DNA of 64,000 nucleotides from positions 23,212 through 87,211 of the forward strand of contig JAJYNP010000260.1 of assembly GCA_021786265.1 (NCBI GenBank). The letters are read 5' to 3'. A program made the translations under genes and the position numbers. The notes under the pieces were generated by a model. That model saw nothing but the letters and a program-made list of their open reading frames with translations, was not told the DNA's origin and did no database searches. The first letter of the stretch is position 1; each line of letters starts with the position of its first letter. Below, one piece after another: positions 40,299-48,537 of the stretch. This stretch comes from Chloroflexota bacterium (GTDB taxonomy: Bacteria; Chloroflexota; Limnocylindria; Limnocylindrales; CSP1-4).

Positions 40299-40857
40299 AG
40301 ATCACCCGGCCTTCTGCCAGCGCCGGCTGGATGACCGTTCCCGGCAGGTCGGCCAGGGACGCTATGTCCTCAGGCGTCGCGACCACGACGTCCACGGCGA
40401 GCGGAATCCCCGCCAGCGCAGCATGGATCTCAGTCGCAGCGCGGCGCCGGTGCTCGGCATGCGCAATCACGACGAGAAGGTCGACGTCACTGTCCGGCCG
40501 CGCCTCACCGCGTGCCTGCGAGCCGAAGAGCACGATCCGCTCTGGGTGGAACCGCCGGACGATGCGTCGCTTGATGACGGGCAGCCAGTGCCTGGCAAGC
40601 GGGCTCAGCGGGAGCCGGGCGAATGCCTGCGACCGCCGAGGAGTCGAGCGTGCGCGATAGCCCACCAGCTCCCCCCGGTCCCACAGCCGACCGCGTGCCA
40701 GACGTGCGACGGGCGGAGGGAAGTCGGGCCGCCGTGCCCAGTCACGAACGAAGTTGGACGGACGGACAGAGAACAACTCGGCCGCCTCGCGGGTACCAAG
40801 CAGACGTGTGTCGGTGCCCGGGGCGGCGGGATCGTCGGGGCGGCTGCTGTTCTGCAT
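40285..40857 (-). CDS. MerR/excisionase-like HTH fused to a nucleotidyltransferase
   Basis: 190 residues from ATG 40857. Residues 18-70: LLGTREAAELFSVRPSNFVRDW and ARGRLWDRGELVGYRA, the winged HTH of excisionase/MerR-like proteins. Residues 95-185: RIVLFGSQARGEARPDSDVDLLVV, a complete GS...D-x-D minimal nucleotidyltransferase. HTH-MNT antitoxins normally sit before a HEPN toxin; here a 51-residue ORF occupies that place. Autoregulation through the promoter is likely. Confidence 0.85.
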   Translation of the reverse strand: MQNSSRPDDPAAPGTDTRLLGTREAAELFSVRPSNFVRDWARRPDFPPPVARLARGRLWDRGELVGYRARSTPRRSQAFARLPLSPLARHWLPVIKRRIVRRFHPERIVLFGSQARGEARPDSDVDLLVVIAHAEHRRRAATEIHAALAGIPLAVDVVVATPEDIASLADLPGTVIQPALAEGRVIYAAA

Positions 40858-40870
40858 GTATCGAATGATA
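40858..40870 (-). promoter_or_regulatory. -10 box close to the HTH-nucleotidyltransferase start
   Basis: TATCAT (40865-40870) lies 7 nt before the ATG on the reverse strand, in a short AT-rich island, matching the leaderless spacing of other antitoxin genes here. No clear -35 at 17 bp was seen. Confidence 0.45.
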
Positions 40871-40995
40871 ACAACGTGATCAAACCGTCGTGCCGGCATC
40901 GCTTCTGCCCCTGGCCCGACCCACGCTCGGGCCAACCGGCACTCGGGGCCGACCGGCACTCGCCCGTTCCGGGCGATGCTCGTAGCCTCGTCGCC

Positions 40996-41040
40996 AGCTG
41001 CGGAGGGACCAGCTGCGGAGGGACCAGCTGCGGAGGGAGA
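40996..41040 (+). repeat. Three tandem 15-bp units carrying Shine-Dalgarno sequences
   Basis: AGCTGCGGAGGGACC is repeated at 40996, 41011 and 41026 (last copy ending GAGA), and the GTG start of the CoA-binding gene follows at 41046. Each unit has GGAGGG, so the proximal copy acts as the ribosome site and the others are spare. Copy-number change could tune expression. Confidence 0.8.
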
Positions 41041-41045
41041 GAGCC

Positions 41046-41516
41046 GTGACGACGAAACGGCAGATCGACGAGTTCTGGGCGCTGAAGCGCATCGCCGTGG
41101 TAGGCGTGTCGCGCGACCCGAAGCACTTCTCGAACATGGTCTGGCAGGAGCTGCGCCAGCGGCGCTACGAGGCCGTGCCCGTGAATCCGGCCACCGACCG
41201 GATCGACGGGCTGCCGTGCTACGCGCGGGTGCAGGACGTCGTGCCGCCGGTGGAGGGTGTGCTGATCATGACGCCGCCGCACGTGACGGACCGGGTCGTC
41301 CGCGACTGCGCGGAGGCGGGCGTGACGCGCATCTGGATGCATCGCGGGGCGGGCGGAGGCGCCGGCAGTGTCAGCCCCGAGGCGGTCGCGTTCTGCGAGG
41401 CCAGCGGAATCGGGGTCGTGGCCGGCTACTGCCCGTACATGTTCCTGCCGGGCACGCCGTTCTTCCACGGGCTCCACGCGTTCGCGAAGAAGATCACGGG
41501 CAGCTACCCGAAGTGA
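41046..41516 (+). CDS. CoA-binding (YccU-like) protein
   Basis: 156 residues from GTG 41046. Rossmann CoA-binding domain: LKRIAVVGVSRDPKHFSNMVWQELRQRRY, VPVNPATDRIDGLPCYARV, GVLIMTPPHVTDRVVRDCAEAGV, and GYCPYMFLPG. A one-domain relative of succinyl-CoA synthetase alpha. Biological role unclear. Followed 37 nt later by a flavodoxin-like gene. Confidence 0.87.
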   Translation: MTTKRQIDEFWALKRIAVVGVSRDPKHFSNMVWQELRQRRYEAVPVNPATDRIDGLPCYARVQDVVPPVEGVLIMTPPHVTDRVVRDCAEAGVTRIWMHRGAGGGAGSVSPEAVAFCEASGIGVVAGYCPYMFLPGTPFFHGLHAFAKKITGSYPK

Positions 41517-41553
41517 CCCGCCCGCAGGGTCCCCACGCAAGGCGAACCGCACG

Positions 41554-41976
41554 GTGACGCGGGCCGCGGTCATCTACCGGAGCCGGACCGGGAAGACCCG
41601 CCGGTACGCCGAGGAGATCGGGGCGCACCTCCGGTCCCGCGGCATCGACGTGACGGTCGCCTCGATCGGCGACTGCGTCATGGCAGCCCCTGGAGACGTC
41701 GACCTGCTGCTGCTCGGCTGCTGGACGAACGGGCTGTTCGTTGTCATGCAGCACCCGGACCAGCCCTGGGTGGCCTTCGCACGCGACCTGCCGCCGATCC
41801 GCGCGCGGGTGGGCCTGTTCACGACCTACCAGCTCGCCACCGGGAGCATGTTCGGGCGCATGAAGGCCGAGCTGCGCGGCCGCACGCCGGAACCGGAGAT
41901 CGAGCTGAAGTCGCGGGACGGCCGGCTCTCACAGGCGGACCGGGCGACACTGGATCGCTTCGTCGCCGGGTCGTGA
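41554..41976 (+). CDS. Flavodoxin-like protein
   Basis: 140 residues from GTG 41554. The FMN-phosphate loop is YRSRTGKTRRYAEEIG (T/S-x-T-G-x-T-like), followed by DVDLLLLGCWTNG and VGLFTTYQLATGSMFGRMKAEL, the central strands of a flavodoxin. Probably an electron-transfer or menaquinone-linked protein in the cytoplasm. Possibly in one operon with the CoA-binding gene. Confidence 0.85.
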   Translation: MTRAAVIYRSRTGKTRRYAEEIGAHLRSRGIDVTVASIGDCVMAAPGDVDLLLLGCWTNGLFVVMQHPDQPWVAFARDLPPIRARVGLFTTYQLATGSMFGRMKAELRGRTPEPEIELKSRDGRLSQADRATLDRFVAGS

Positions 41977-41992
41977 CGGTGCGCCCGCCCGT

Positions 41993-42409
41993 TCAGGACC
42001 CGATCGACGCCTGCTCGTTCGCGCCAGGCGCGACCACCGGCAGCCCGAGCGCTCGGGCGGCGTCCGCCAGCCGGTCGTCGTAGGTCACGACCGCTTCCAG
42101 GTCGGACCCGAGCTCCAGCGCGCTCGCGAGGTGGATCGCGTCCAGACTGCGGAGCGACGGTGGCGGTACGCGCCCGGCGGCCAGCGCGATGCGGCGGTCG
42201 CAGGCGATCACGGTCATGCCCGACAGGGTGTCCTCCATTTCTGCGAGCCGATCCGGCGCCCGCCGCTGAACCGCGCGCATCACTTCCACGCTCGCCAGGA
42301 TGCTGGAGGCCCACGAGGGACGTGCGGCCACGTATGCGCGGATCGCGGTCGTTTCCTTCTCCCGCACCAGCAGCTTGACCAGCGCGGACGAGTCGAGGTA
42401 GACGGTCAC
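41993..42409 (-). CDS. PIN-domain toxin (VapC-like)
   Basis: 138 residues from GTG 42409. PIN acidic residues: VYLDSSALVKLLV, SVEVMRAV, LRSLDAIHLASALEL, VVTYDDRLADAA. The Ala-Ile-His-Leu-Ala motif is classical VapC. Overlaps the antitoxin stop by 4 nt. Intact. Confidence 0.92.
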   Translation of the reverse strand: MTVYLDSSALVKLLVREKETTAIRAYVAARPSWASSILASVEVMRAVQRRAPDRLAEMEDTLSGMTVIACDRRIALAAGRVPPPSLRSLDAIHLASALELGSDLEAVVTYDDRLADAARALGLPVVAPGANEQASIGS

Positions 42410-42705
42410 CAGGGCTCCTCGTCGCGCAACTCGCGCAGGATGTCCGAAAGACTCGGCCCAGGCCCGAGGTCGATCGGCTGACCGAGGTCCGCGATGTTGC
42501 CGGTGCCGGGCGTGGCACGGCCTTCCGCGATGAGGCGGTCGAGCACCGACATGGGCTCGGCAGGCGTGGGCCCCAGCCGGGCTACGGGTCGCCCGTGCTC
42601 GGTGACCTCGAGCGTCTCCCCGGCCTCGACGCGCCGCAGGTAGACGGACAGGTTCTGCCGGAGCTCACGCACGCCGACGCGCGCCGGTCGATGGGTCTCG
42701 CTCAT
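42406..42705 (-). CDS. Phd/YefM-type antitoxin
   Basis: 99 residues from ATG 42705. VGVRELRQNLSVYLRRVEAGETLEVTEHGRPVARLGP is the Phd fold; SVLDRLIAEGRATPG and LSDILRELRDEEPW the toxin-binding region. The alternative ATG at 42714 lies inside the operator repeat and would be upstream of the leaderless start, so the inner ATG is chosen. Confidence 0.9.
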   Translation of the reverse strand: MSETHRPARVGVRELRQNLSVYLRRVEAGETLEVTEHGRPVARLGPTPAEPMSVLDRLIAEGRATPGTGNIADLGQPIDLGPGPSLSDILRELRDEEPW

Positions 42706-42724
42706 GTAGCACATGGTAGCACAT
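42706..42724 (-). promoter_or_regulatory. Promoter with 10-bp direct repeat (Phd/PIN module)
   Basis: -10 TACCAT (42713-42718) lies 7 nt before the ATG. GTAGCACAT is repeated at 42706-42714 and 42716-42724 (one helical turn), covering the -10; likely antitoxin operator. Confidence 0.6.
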
Positions 42725-42907
42725 TCGTGCAGATCGCTCGCCGGGGCGGATTCGCTGGGGTTCGAGTCGGCCGTGCGGATGTCGGGCGTGCTCGTCCGAG
42801 GCGGCGATGGCTGGAAGATCGTCCAGTGGCACCTTTCGTTCCCGGCCGCGGGGCAGCAGGAGGGCCACTCGTTCTGACGGGTGCGCGTCGCGTCGCCCGG
42901 GAGCGGA

Positions 42908-43582
42908 CTACCCGCCCGGCAGCCGGTGCCTCGCCACGAACGCGGCAGCCTGCGCGCGGCGCTGCAGGTTGAGCTTCGCGAGGATCGAGCTCACGTAGTT
43001 CTTGACGGTCTTGTCGGAGAGGAAGATCTCCGCCGCGATCTCCTTGTTGGTCTTGCCCTCGGCCACGAGGAGGAGGATCCGGCGCTCCTGGCTGGTCAGG
43101 GCGCCCAGCTCGTCCTGGTAGGTGCCCGACGCGATGCGCCGGACGCGGTCGAGGACCTGCTCGGTGATGGCCGGATCGAGGAGCGAGTCGCCTCGCCCGA
43201 CCGCCTCGATCGCCGCGACCAGGTCGCGCCCGCGGACCTGCTTCAGGAGATAGCCGCTCGCGCCGGCCACGATCGACGCGAAGATGGCCTCCTCGTCGGG
43301 GTAGCTCGTGAGCATCACGACGCGGACCTCGGGGTGTTCCGCGCGGATCTCACGAGTGGCCTCGATGCCCGAGCCGTCGGGGAGCCGGATGTCCATGACG
43401 ATCACGTCGGGTCGGTAGGTGCGGGCCTGCGCGATCGCCTCGGCGGCCGAGGCCGCCTGTGCCACGATCTGGAACCCGGCGTGATGGCCGAGCAGCGACA
43501 CGATGCCCTGCCGGACCACCTCGTGGTCGTCCACCACCAGGATCCGCAGGGCGGGCGGGACCGGTGCGCGCACCCCGCTCAC
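42908..43582 (-). CDS. NarL/LuxR-family response regulator
   Basis: About 224 residues from GTG 43582 (ATG 43621 is possible). Receiver: RILVVDDHEVVRQG with the acidic pair, phospho-acceptor Asp in PDVIVMDIRLPDGSG, Thr in VVMLTSYPDEEAI, Lys in GYLLKQVRG. LuxR HTH: LTSQERRILLLVAEGKTNKEIAAEIFLSDKTVKNYVSSILAKL. It resembles DevR/DosR-type regulators. No sensor kinase is in the window, so the partner is elsewhere. Confidence 0.93.
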   Translation of the reverse strand: MSGVRAPVPPALRILVVDDHEVVRQGIVSLLGHHAGFQIVAQAASAAEAIAQARTYRPDVIVMDIRLPDGSGIEATREIRAEHPEVRVVMLTSYPDEEAIFASIVAGASGYLLKQVRGRDLVAAIEAVGRGDSLLDPAITEQVLDRVRRIASGTYQDELGALTSQERRILLLVAEGKTNKEIAAEIFLSDKTVKNYVSSILAKLNLQRRAQAAAFVARHRLPGG

Positions 43583-43627
43583 GGATCGCGGCTTTCCGGC
43601 TCGTCGATCTGCGGCAAACATCGACGG

Positions 43628-43873
43628 TCAGCCGCCGGGCCGAGGCGGCTTCGTACCTTCGACGAAGCGTCCCGGAGGGGTCACGGTCGCGGAGTGGACC
43701 CGCAGCCCGAACCGGATCGCCAGCCGCGGCCACTCTGGGTCATCGGGCGACCAGGCGTGCTCCTGGACGCCGTCGGCATCGAAACGGGTCAGCGTGCCAT
43801 CGGCAGACAGGACGAGCCTGCCGCCACCGGAGAGCGCCAGTTCTCGTCGCCGGTACCGACGGCCGCTATCCAC
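43628..43873 (-). CDS. Small hypothetical protein, second gene of the zinc-ribbon operon
   Basis: 81 residues from GTG 43873. LALSGGGRLVLSADGTLTRFDADGVQEHAW and DPEWPRLAIRFGL suggest a compact beta-sheet protein. Not recognised. It overlaps the end of the zinc-ribbon gene by 8 nt, so the two are co-translated from the transcript carrying the conserved leader. The reading frame has the strong third-position GC expected of a gene. Confidence 0.6.
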   Translation of the reverse strand: MDSGRRYRRRELALSGGGRLVLSADGTLTRFDADGVQEHAWSPDDPEWPRLAIRFGLRVHSATVTPPGRFVEGTKPPRPGG

Positions 43874-44177
43874 GCAGTGTCCACCAATCCGGGTCGGCCC
43901 CACCGGGGAACTTCGTCCCGCGCCACTCGTGGCGGCAATCCAGGCACCAGAGGCCGCCGAAGCGCTCCCCGTCGACGGCGACGTTGGACGACGTGCAGGC
44001 GGGGCACTCGCGGCGCTCGGCCATCCAGGCGCCGTACTGGGCCGGGGTGACATCCTCGCGGCGTCGCTCCGTGATCGCGCTGTTCACGAGCGTCTGGGGC
44101 AGTCCGCGACGCAGGAGGGGCTTTGCCCTCGCCTGCCGCCTCCGCCGGGAGCCGGGTTCCATGGCGCCACCAGTCAC
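43866..44177 (-). CDS. Zinc-ribbon protein with a cold-shock-type leader
   Basis: 103 residues from GTG 44177, which has AGGAGG 6 nt upstream; ATG 44162 is an internal alternative. The N-terminal ~55 residues are basic (RRRRQARAKPLLRRG). The C-terminal part has one zinc ribbon, ECPACTSSNVAVDGERFGGLWCLDCRHEW. Likely a nucleic-acid-binding protein. Its leader shares conserved blocks with the cold-shock gene leader, suggesting common regulation. Confidence 0.75.
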   Translation of the reverse strand: MTGGAMEPGSRRRRQARAKPLLRRGLPQTLVNSAITERRREDVTPAQYGAWMAERRECPACTSSNVAVDGERFGGLWCLDCRHEWRGTKFPGGADPDWWTLRG

Positions 44178-44292
44178 GCCTGACCTCCTGTTGCGGCTGC
44201 CCTGAGTCGGATGGCAGGCGCACGGTCCGTTCGAGAAGGGCGATCGACCACGCGGGAGCAGCGCCACATGAGGCGCCGATGGGCCCACGGTA
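44178..44292 (-). promoter_or_regulatory. Second copy of the conserved ~100-nt leader
   Basis: Reverse-strand blocks GGAGTACCGTGGG, CGCGTGGTCG and CTTCTCGAACGGACCGTGCG occur in the same order and spacing as at 9786-9900. The TACCGT (44287-44292) acts as the predicted -10, giving a leader of about 103 nt. No good -35 was found here. Confidence 0.6.
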
Positions 44293-44476
44293 CTCCCTCC
44301 CGGTCGATTCCGCACCGGGCAGACGGCTCGATTCCGCACCGGGCAGACGGCCGGGGAGGCGGTGCTCGCCGGGCGGCGCGGGCGCGTCTCGCCGCCGCAT
44401 CTCGGCCGCCGGCCATCGGGGCCGGTCGTCGGGGCCGCCGGCCGTCAGCCCGGCCGATCACCGGGGCCACCGGCCG

Positions 44477-44791
44477 TCAGCCCGGCCGATCCCCTGCCGG
44501 CAGCTTCTCGACGTCGATGGTGCGGACCCGGCGCGTGCCCCCGGCGTCGGTGCGGACGAACACGGACGGGATGGCTGTGCCTGCGAGCGCCTCCACCACC
44601 GCGGTCTCGCCCGCGTACAGCCCGGTCCCGTTGATCCGCACGCGGTCGCCGACGGCGAAGTCGCCGCCCCCGACCCGCGCGGCCAGGTCGATCGAGACGA
44701 CAGTCGGCCGCTGGAACGGGGTGTCGCGGTTCGCCGAGCGCTGGCTCGTGGCGGTGCGGGCGGGCGGGTACGTCTGCTTGCGCTTCCGCAT
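44477..44791 (-). CDS. Hypothetical protein with an SH3/KOW-like core
   Basis: 104 residues from ATG 44791. After a basic N-terminus (MRKRKQTYPP), VGGGDFAVGDRVRINGTGLY and AGETAVVEALAGTAIPSVFV look like a KOW/SH3-type beta-barrel (ValGlyAspxVxI...G). Not a recognised family. It begins 1 nt after the upstream small gene ends, forming a two-gene operon. A nucleic-acid-binding role is possible but unproven. Confidence 0.6.
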   Translation of the reverse strand: MRKRKQTYPPARTATSQRSANRDTPFQRPTVVSIDLAARVGGGDFAVGDRVRINGTGLYAGETAVVEALAGTAIPSVFVRTDAGGTRRVRTIDVEKLPAGDRPG

Positions 44792-44792
44792 G

Positions 44793-45050
44793 TCAGCTTC
44801 GCCCCCGCGATCGCGACTGCTCCTTCGGGGGTCGGGGCTCGTGGCCCGGCCGCGGCGGCCTCGGGGCCGTTCCCGGCGCCATGTCCGGCTTCCGGGGCTC
44901 CGGACCTCGAGCGCGGGCGGCCTTGACGGACTGTGTGAACGACTCGGCCGCGTCCGGCGCGAGGCTCCTGATCCATGCGTCCTGGATCTGGCGCATCCGC
45001 TCCGTCTCCGCGGCTCGCCGCTCGCGAACCTGCACCGAGTGCTTCGACAT
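44793..45050 (-). CDS. Small basic hypothetical protein
   Basis: 85 residues from ATG 45050: a helical Arg/Glu/Gln-rich first half (SVQVRERRAAETERMRQIQD) and a Pro/Arg-rich, probably disordered second half. Unknown family; coding is supported by tight coupling to the following gene and its helical periodicity. Confidence 0.5.
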   Translation of the reverse strand: MSKHSVQVRERRAAETERMRQIQDAWIRSLAPDAAESFTQSVKAARARGPEPRKPDMAPGTAPRPPRPGHEPRPPKEQSRSRGRS

Positions 45051-45495
45051 TCGATCCCTCGCTTCGCCCGACGTCCATGGGCCTGGCGTCGGTTGCCGAT
45101 CGGTCGCGGAGCTCGATGCCCACGCCGCGTGGATCGACCGGGTCGGCCGGGCCAACCGGACCGCCCGCTTGTGTTCGCCACCGGCCGCCACTCGTGCCGG
45201 CGGCGCACGCGCGATCGGCCGCGCATGAGCCTCGCCGCACGAGCCTGCGACATGTGCACGGTACCCGGTTCTGACAGATCGCGCGCTGTTCTGACGGATC
45301 GCGCCCTGCGGCCGATCGCAGGCGATGACCGGGCGCCGGCGGCGGTCGGCGCCGGAACCTGCGGCCGGTCGGCGCCGGAACCTGCGGCCGATCGGCGCTG
45401 GTGTCAGCGGCCGATCGGCGCCCGGGCGCCTGTGTGCGGTCGGCATCGGGCCCGTGTCCGGGCGACCGCCCGCGGCGGGGCGGAGGTCCGCGGCG
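45051..45495. other. Gene-free region with short direct repeats
   Basis: No gene seen. Contains a 20-bp direct repeat around TTCTGACrGATCGCGC (about 45269-45308) and 2-3 copies of a 22-bp unit around GGTCGGCGCCGGAACCTGCG (about 45340-45395). Possibly recombination debris next to the truncated gene at 45606. Confidence 0.5.
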
Positions 45496-45605
45496 ACACG
45501 GCCAGATTCCCGTGAGGTATCGCCTGGGCCATGCGCAGGACGCGTTGCCGCGCCAGGACGGACCTGGCCCGCGAGTTCTTCCCCGCCGCACGCTCGGCTC
45601 GTGCG
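45496..45605. repeat. ~110-bp dispersed repeat, copy 2
   Basis: Counterpart of 39371-39481. It ends exactly where the truncated BNR-repeat coding remnant begins, suggesting it marks a rearrangement breakpoint. Confidence 0.6.
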
Positions 45606-46165
45606 TAAGGCTCCTGGAGGTCGACCGGACGGTGGTCGGGGGCGCTCGCCTGGTGGCCGGCGCGTGGGTGCCCTGGACGCCGCCCTGCGCGACAGTGCAG
45701 GGCCCCGCCGTGCTCGCCGCCTCCAGCGCGACCGAGCTGGTGGCCGCCTGCGACGTGGGGATCTGGGGCCCGTCGCCGTCCGGTGGGCAGCAGGGCGAGC
45801 ACCTGTACGTCTCGCACGACGGGGGTGCGACGTTCGGCGAGACGGGGACGACGGTGCCACTCGACGGCGTCGACGCGATCGCGAGCCCGGGGGCAGGGGC
45901 CATCCCGGCGGCAGGGGCCATCCCGGCGGCCGGGAGCACGACGCAGGGGTCCGCGATCGTCGGCTCGTTCGATGGAGGTCGGACGTGCCGGACGGTGCTG
46001 CAGATCGGAGAGCCGGTGCTCACCTACCTTGGGTTCACCACGCCGTTGCAGGGGGTAGCGATCACGCGAACCGGCACGGGAACAGGCGGCCAGACGAGCC
46101 TCGGCACGCTGCTGGTGACCCGCGACGGCGGACGGACCTGGTCCTCCGCCACGTCGTACCGATGA
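45606..46165 (+). pseudogene. C-terminal remnant of a BNR/sialidase-like repeat protein
   Basis: Two beta-propeller Asp-box motifs are visible: LYVSHDGGATFGETG and LLVTRDGGRTWSSAT, plus SFDGGRTC. Such YCF48/BNR proteins are normally secreted and over 300 residues with a signal peptide; here about 185 residues remain and the frame begins abruptly after the dispersed repeat. A short Ala/Pro repeat (GAIPAAGAIPAAG) has expanded inside. Confidence 0.72.
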
Positions 46166-46450
46166 CCACAGGTTCTGACACACGGTAAGGCCCTTCCACT
46201 GACGCCGGTGCCTCCGCTCCTCCACGTGGTGGGCGAGCGGCCACGGACCGTCCGCCCGGACCTTCCCGCGCAGCTCCGTGTCGGTCAGCCACGCGCGCAG
46301 CTGCAGCAGGGCGCCACCCGCCGGCCCGCATCGGGAAGCCACTTGCGCCCCACCTGCGGGGACGTAGACTGTCGCGTCAGGCCACCGGGTCCTGTTCGGG
46401 CAGGACCTGGCAAGCGCCCACAACCAGGCAATCCCCATCGCGAGGTTCCC

Positions 46451-47482
46451 GTGCCGCGCTACGTCCCGGCGTCATCGATGGAATCACCGCGCTTCACCGG
46501 GCCGTCCACCTTCGCGCGCCTGCCCTACGTGACCGCGCTCGAGGAGGTCGACCTGGCGGTGGTCGGGGTGCCGTTCGACACCGGGGTGACCTACCGCGTG
46601 GGCGGCCGCTTCGGGCCCAACGCAGTGCGGGCCGCGTCGGTGATGCTGCGGCCCTACAACCCGAACCTCGACGTGTCGCCGTTCGAGGTCCTCTCCTGCG
46701 TGGACGCGGGCGACGTGGCCATCGTGCCGGGCTTCACCGAGCGCAGCTACGCGGCCATCGAGCGGCACGTGGCGCCCATCGTGGCGGCCGGGGTAGTGCC
46801 CCTGCTCATCGGCGGCGATCACGCCTGCACGCTGCCCCACCTGCGCGCGACGCGCCCGCGCGGCCCGGTGGCCGTCATCGACTTCGACTCGCACACCGAC
46901 GCCTGGGACAGCTACTTCGAGGAGAGGTACAACCACGGCACCTGGATGCGCCGGGCCGTCGAGGAGGGCCTCGTGGACACGGCCCACTCCATCGAGGTGG
47001 GACTGCGCGGCTCGCTGTACGGCCCCGACGACTGGACGAGCCTGTCCGACGAGCTCGGCCTGGCCTACCTGACCACCGAGCAGGTGCTCGGCATGGGCGC
47101 CGGCGCGGCGGCCGAGGCGATCCGGGCGCGGGTGGACGGCCGGCCCGCCTTCATCAGCTTCGACATCGACGTGGTCGACCCGGCCTTCGCGCCGGGCACG
47201 GGGACCCCCGAGCCGGGCGGCCTGTCCGCGCACGACGCCCTCGCGATCGTGCGGCGGCTCGCTGGCATCGACTTCGTGGGCTTCGACGTGGTTGAGGTGA
47301 TCCCGGCCTACGACCCGGCCGGCCAGACGGCCTTCCTGGCGGCCAACCTGGCCTACGAGATGCTCTCGCTGGTGGCGCTGCGGCGCCGGGACGGGCGCAC
47401 CGGCGGATCGAGCGGATCGCGCGGATCGCGCGCCGGTGGCTCAGGCGCCGGGGGATCGGACACCGGGGCGGCACGCCCGTGA
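46451..47482 (+). CDS. speB: Ureohydrolase (agmatinase family)
   Basis: 343 residues from GTG 46451 (ATG 46481 also possible). Di-manganese motifs are complete: IGGDHACTLPHL, VIDFDSHTDAWDSY, and SFDIDVVDPAFAPGTGTPEPGG. Family members remove urea from agmatine, guanidinobutyrate, guanidinopropionate or similar; the symbol is provisional. The Gly/Ser-rich tail is unusual. Its stop overlaps the start of the deacetylase-fold gene, so it belongs to the codAB operon and may act on a guanidino intermediate. Confidence 0.88.
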   Translation: MPRYVPASSMESPRFTGPSTFARLPYVTALEEVDLAVVGVPFDTGVTYRVGGRFGPNAVRAASVMLRPYNPNLDVSPFEVLSCVDAGDVAIVPGFTERSYAAIERHVAPIVAAGVVPLLIGGDHACTLPHLRATRPRGPVAVIDFDSHTDAWDSYFEERYNHGTWMRRAVEEGLVDTAHSIEVGLRGSLYGPDDWTSLSDELGLAYLTTEQVLGMGAGAAAEAIRARVDGRPAFISFDIDVVDPAFAPGTGTPEPGGLSAHDALAIVRRLAGIDFVGFDVVEVIPAYDPAGQTAFLAANLAYEMLSLVALRRRDGRTGGSSGSRGSRAGGSGAGGSDTGAARP

Positions 47483-48537
47483 TCGAGTCGACCGCCGCGG
47501 CGTTCCGCTGGCCCAACGGTGTCCGTGCCGCGGCCGCGGTCACGTTCGACGTCGACGCGGAGAGCGCGATCCTGGCGGACGCCCCGGAGGCCGCGTCACG
47601 CCTGAGCGTCATGACCCACCAGGCATACGGGCCGCGGACCGGCGCCCCGCGCCTGCTCCGGATCCTGGAGCGGCAGGGGATCCGTGCCACCTTCTTCGTC
47701 CCGGGCCACACCGCGGACCGATTCCCGGACGCCGTGCGTGCCATCCGCGACGCCGGGCACGAGATCGGGCACCACGGGTACTGCCACGAGCCGGTCTTCC
47801 GGGCGAGCGCCGCCGAGGAGGAAGCGTACCTGCTCCGCGGGCTCGACGCGCTCGACCGGGTCGCAGGCGTGCGGCCGGTGGGGTACCGCGCGCCGTGGTG
47901 GGAGACCACGTACCGCACCCCGGGGCTGCTCGCCCGCCACGGCTTCCGCTACGACTCGAGCCTGATGGACGCCGACCGGCCGTACGTGCTGGACGCGACC
48001 GGGGCCACCGGCCTGGCCGGGGAGGCCGACGCGACCGCGCACGCCGCCTCGTCCGCGGTCGCCGGCGCGGCACCGGACCAGGCCACGCCCGCGCCGGTCC
48101 GTGCCCACCCCTCCTCCACCCTGGTCGAGATCCCCATCCAGTGGGGCCTCGACGACTGGGAGCAGTACGCGTACCTGCCGGGGCTCACCGGCTCCGGCGT
48201 GATCGAGAGCCCGGCCAAGGTGCTCGAGATGTGGACCCTGGAGCTCGAGGCGCAGGTGGCCGAGGGCGGGTGCTTCGTCCTCACCATGCATCCGTTCCTG
48301 ACCGGTCGTGCGTCCCGCGCGGTCGCGCTCGAACGCCTGCTGGAGCGCATGCGCGCGACCGATGGGCTCTGGATCGCCACGCTCGGTGAGATCGCGGCGC
48401 ACGTCGAGACGCTCGACCTGGCGCCGCTCCGGCACACGCCGCCCCCGCTGGACGCCCGACCACCCGAGGCACGCGCGACTGCGACCTCCTCCGGCACCGA
48501 CGCCCGCCACGCACTCGAGGATTCCGCATGGACCTGA
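47479..48537 (+). CDS. Polysaccharide-deacetylase-fold protein (PuuE/HpPgdA/cyclic imidase-like)
   Basis: 352 residues. NodB-type barrel: AAAVTFDVDAES (Asp), RATFFVPGHTADRFP, GHEIGHHGYCHEP (metal His pair), GYRAPWWETTYRTP and FVLTMHPFLTGR. The HpPgdA/PuuE clade includes allantoinase-like enzymes and cyclic imide hydrolases rather than true chitin deacetylases. A disordered Ala/Pro insert (about 170-205) separates two halves. Overlaps both neighbours. With cytosine deaminase and permease it probably opens a ring amide. Confidence 0.87.
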   Translation: MIESTAAAFRWPNGVRAAAAVTFDVDAESAILADAPEAASRLSVMTHQAYGPRTGAPRLLRILERQGIRATFFVPGHTADRFPDAVRAIRDAGHEIGHHGYCHEPVFRASAAEEEAYLLRGLDALDRVAGVRPVGYRAPWWETTYRTPGLLARHGFRYDSSLMDADRPYVLDATGATGLAGEADATAHAASSAVAGAAPDQATPAPVRAHPSSTLVEIPIQWGLDDWEQYAYLPGLTGSGVIESPAKVLEMWTLELEAQVAEGGCFVLTMHPFLTGRASRAVALERLLERMRATDGLWIATLGEIAAHVETLDLAPLRHTPPPLDARPPEARATATSSGTDARHALEDSAWT

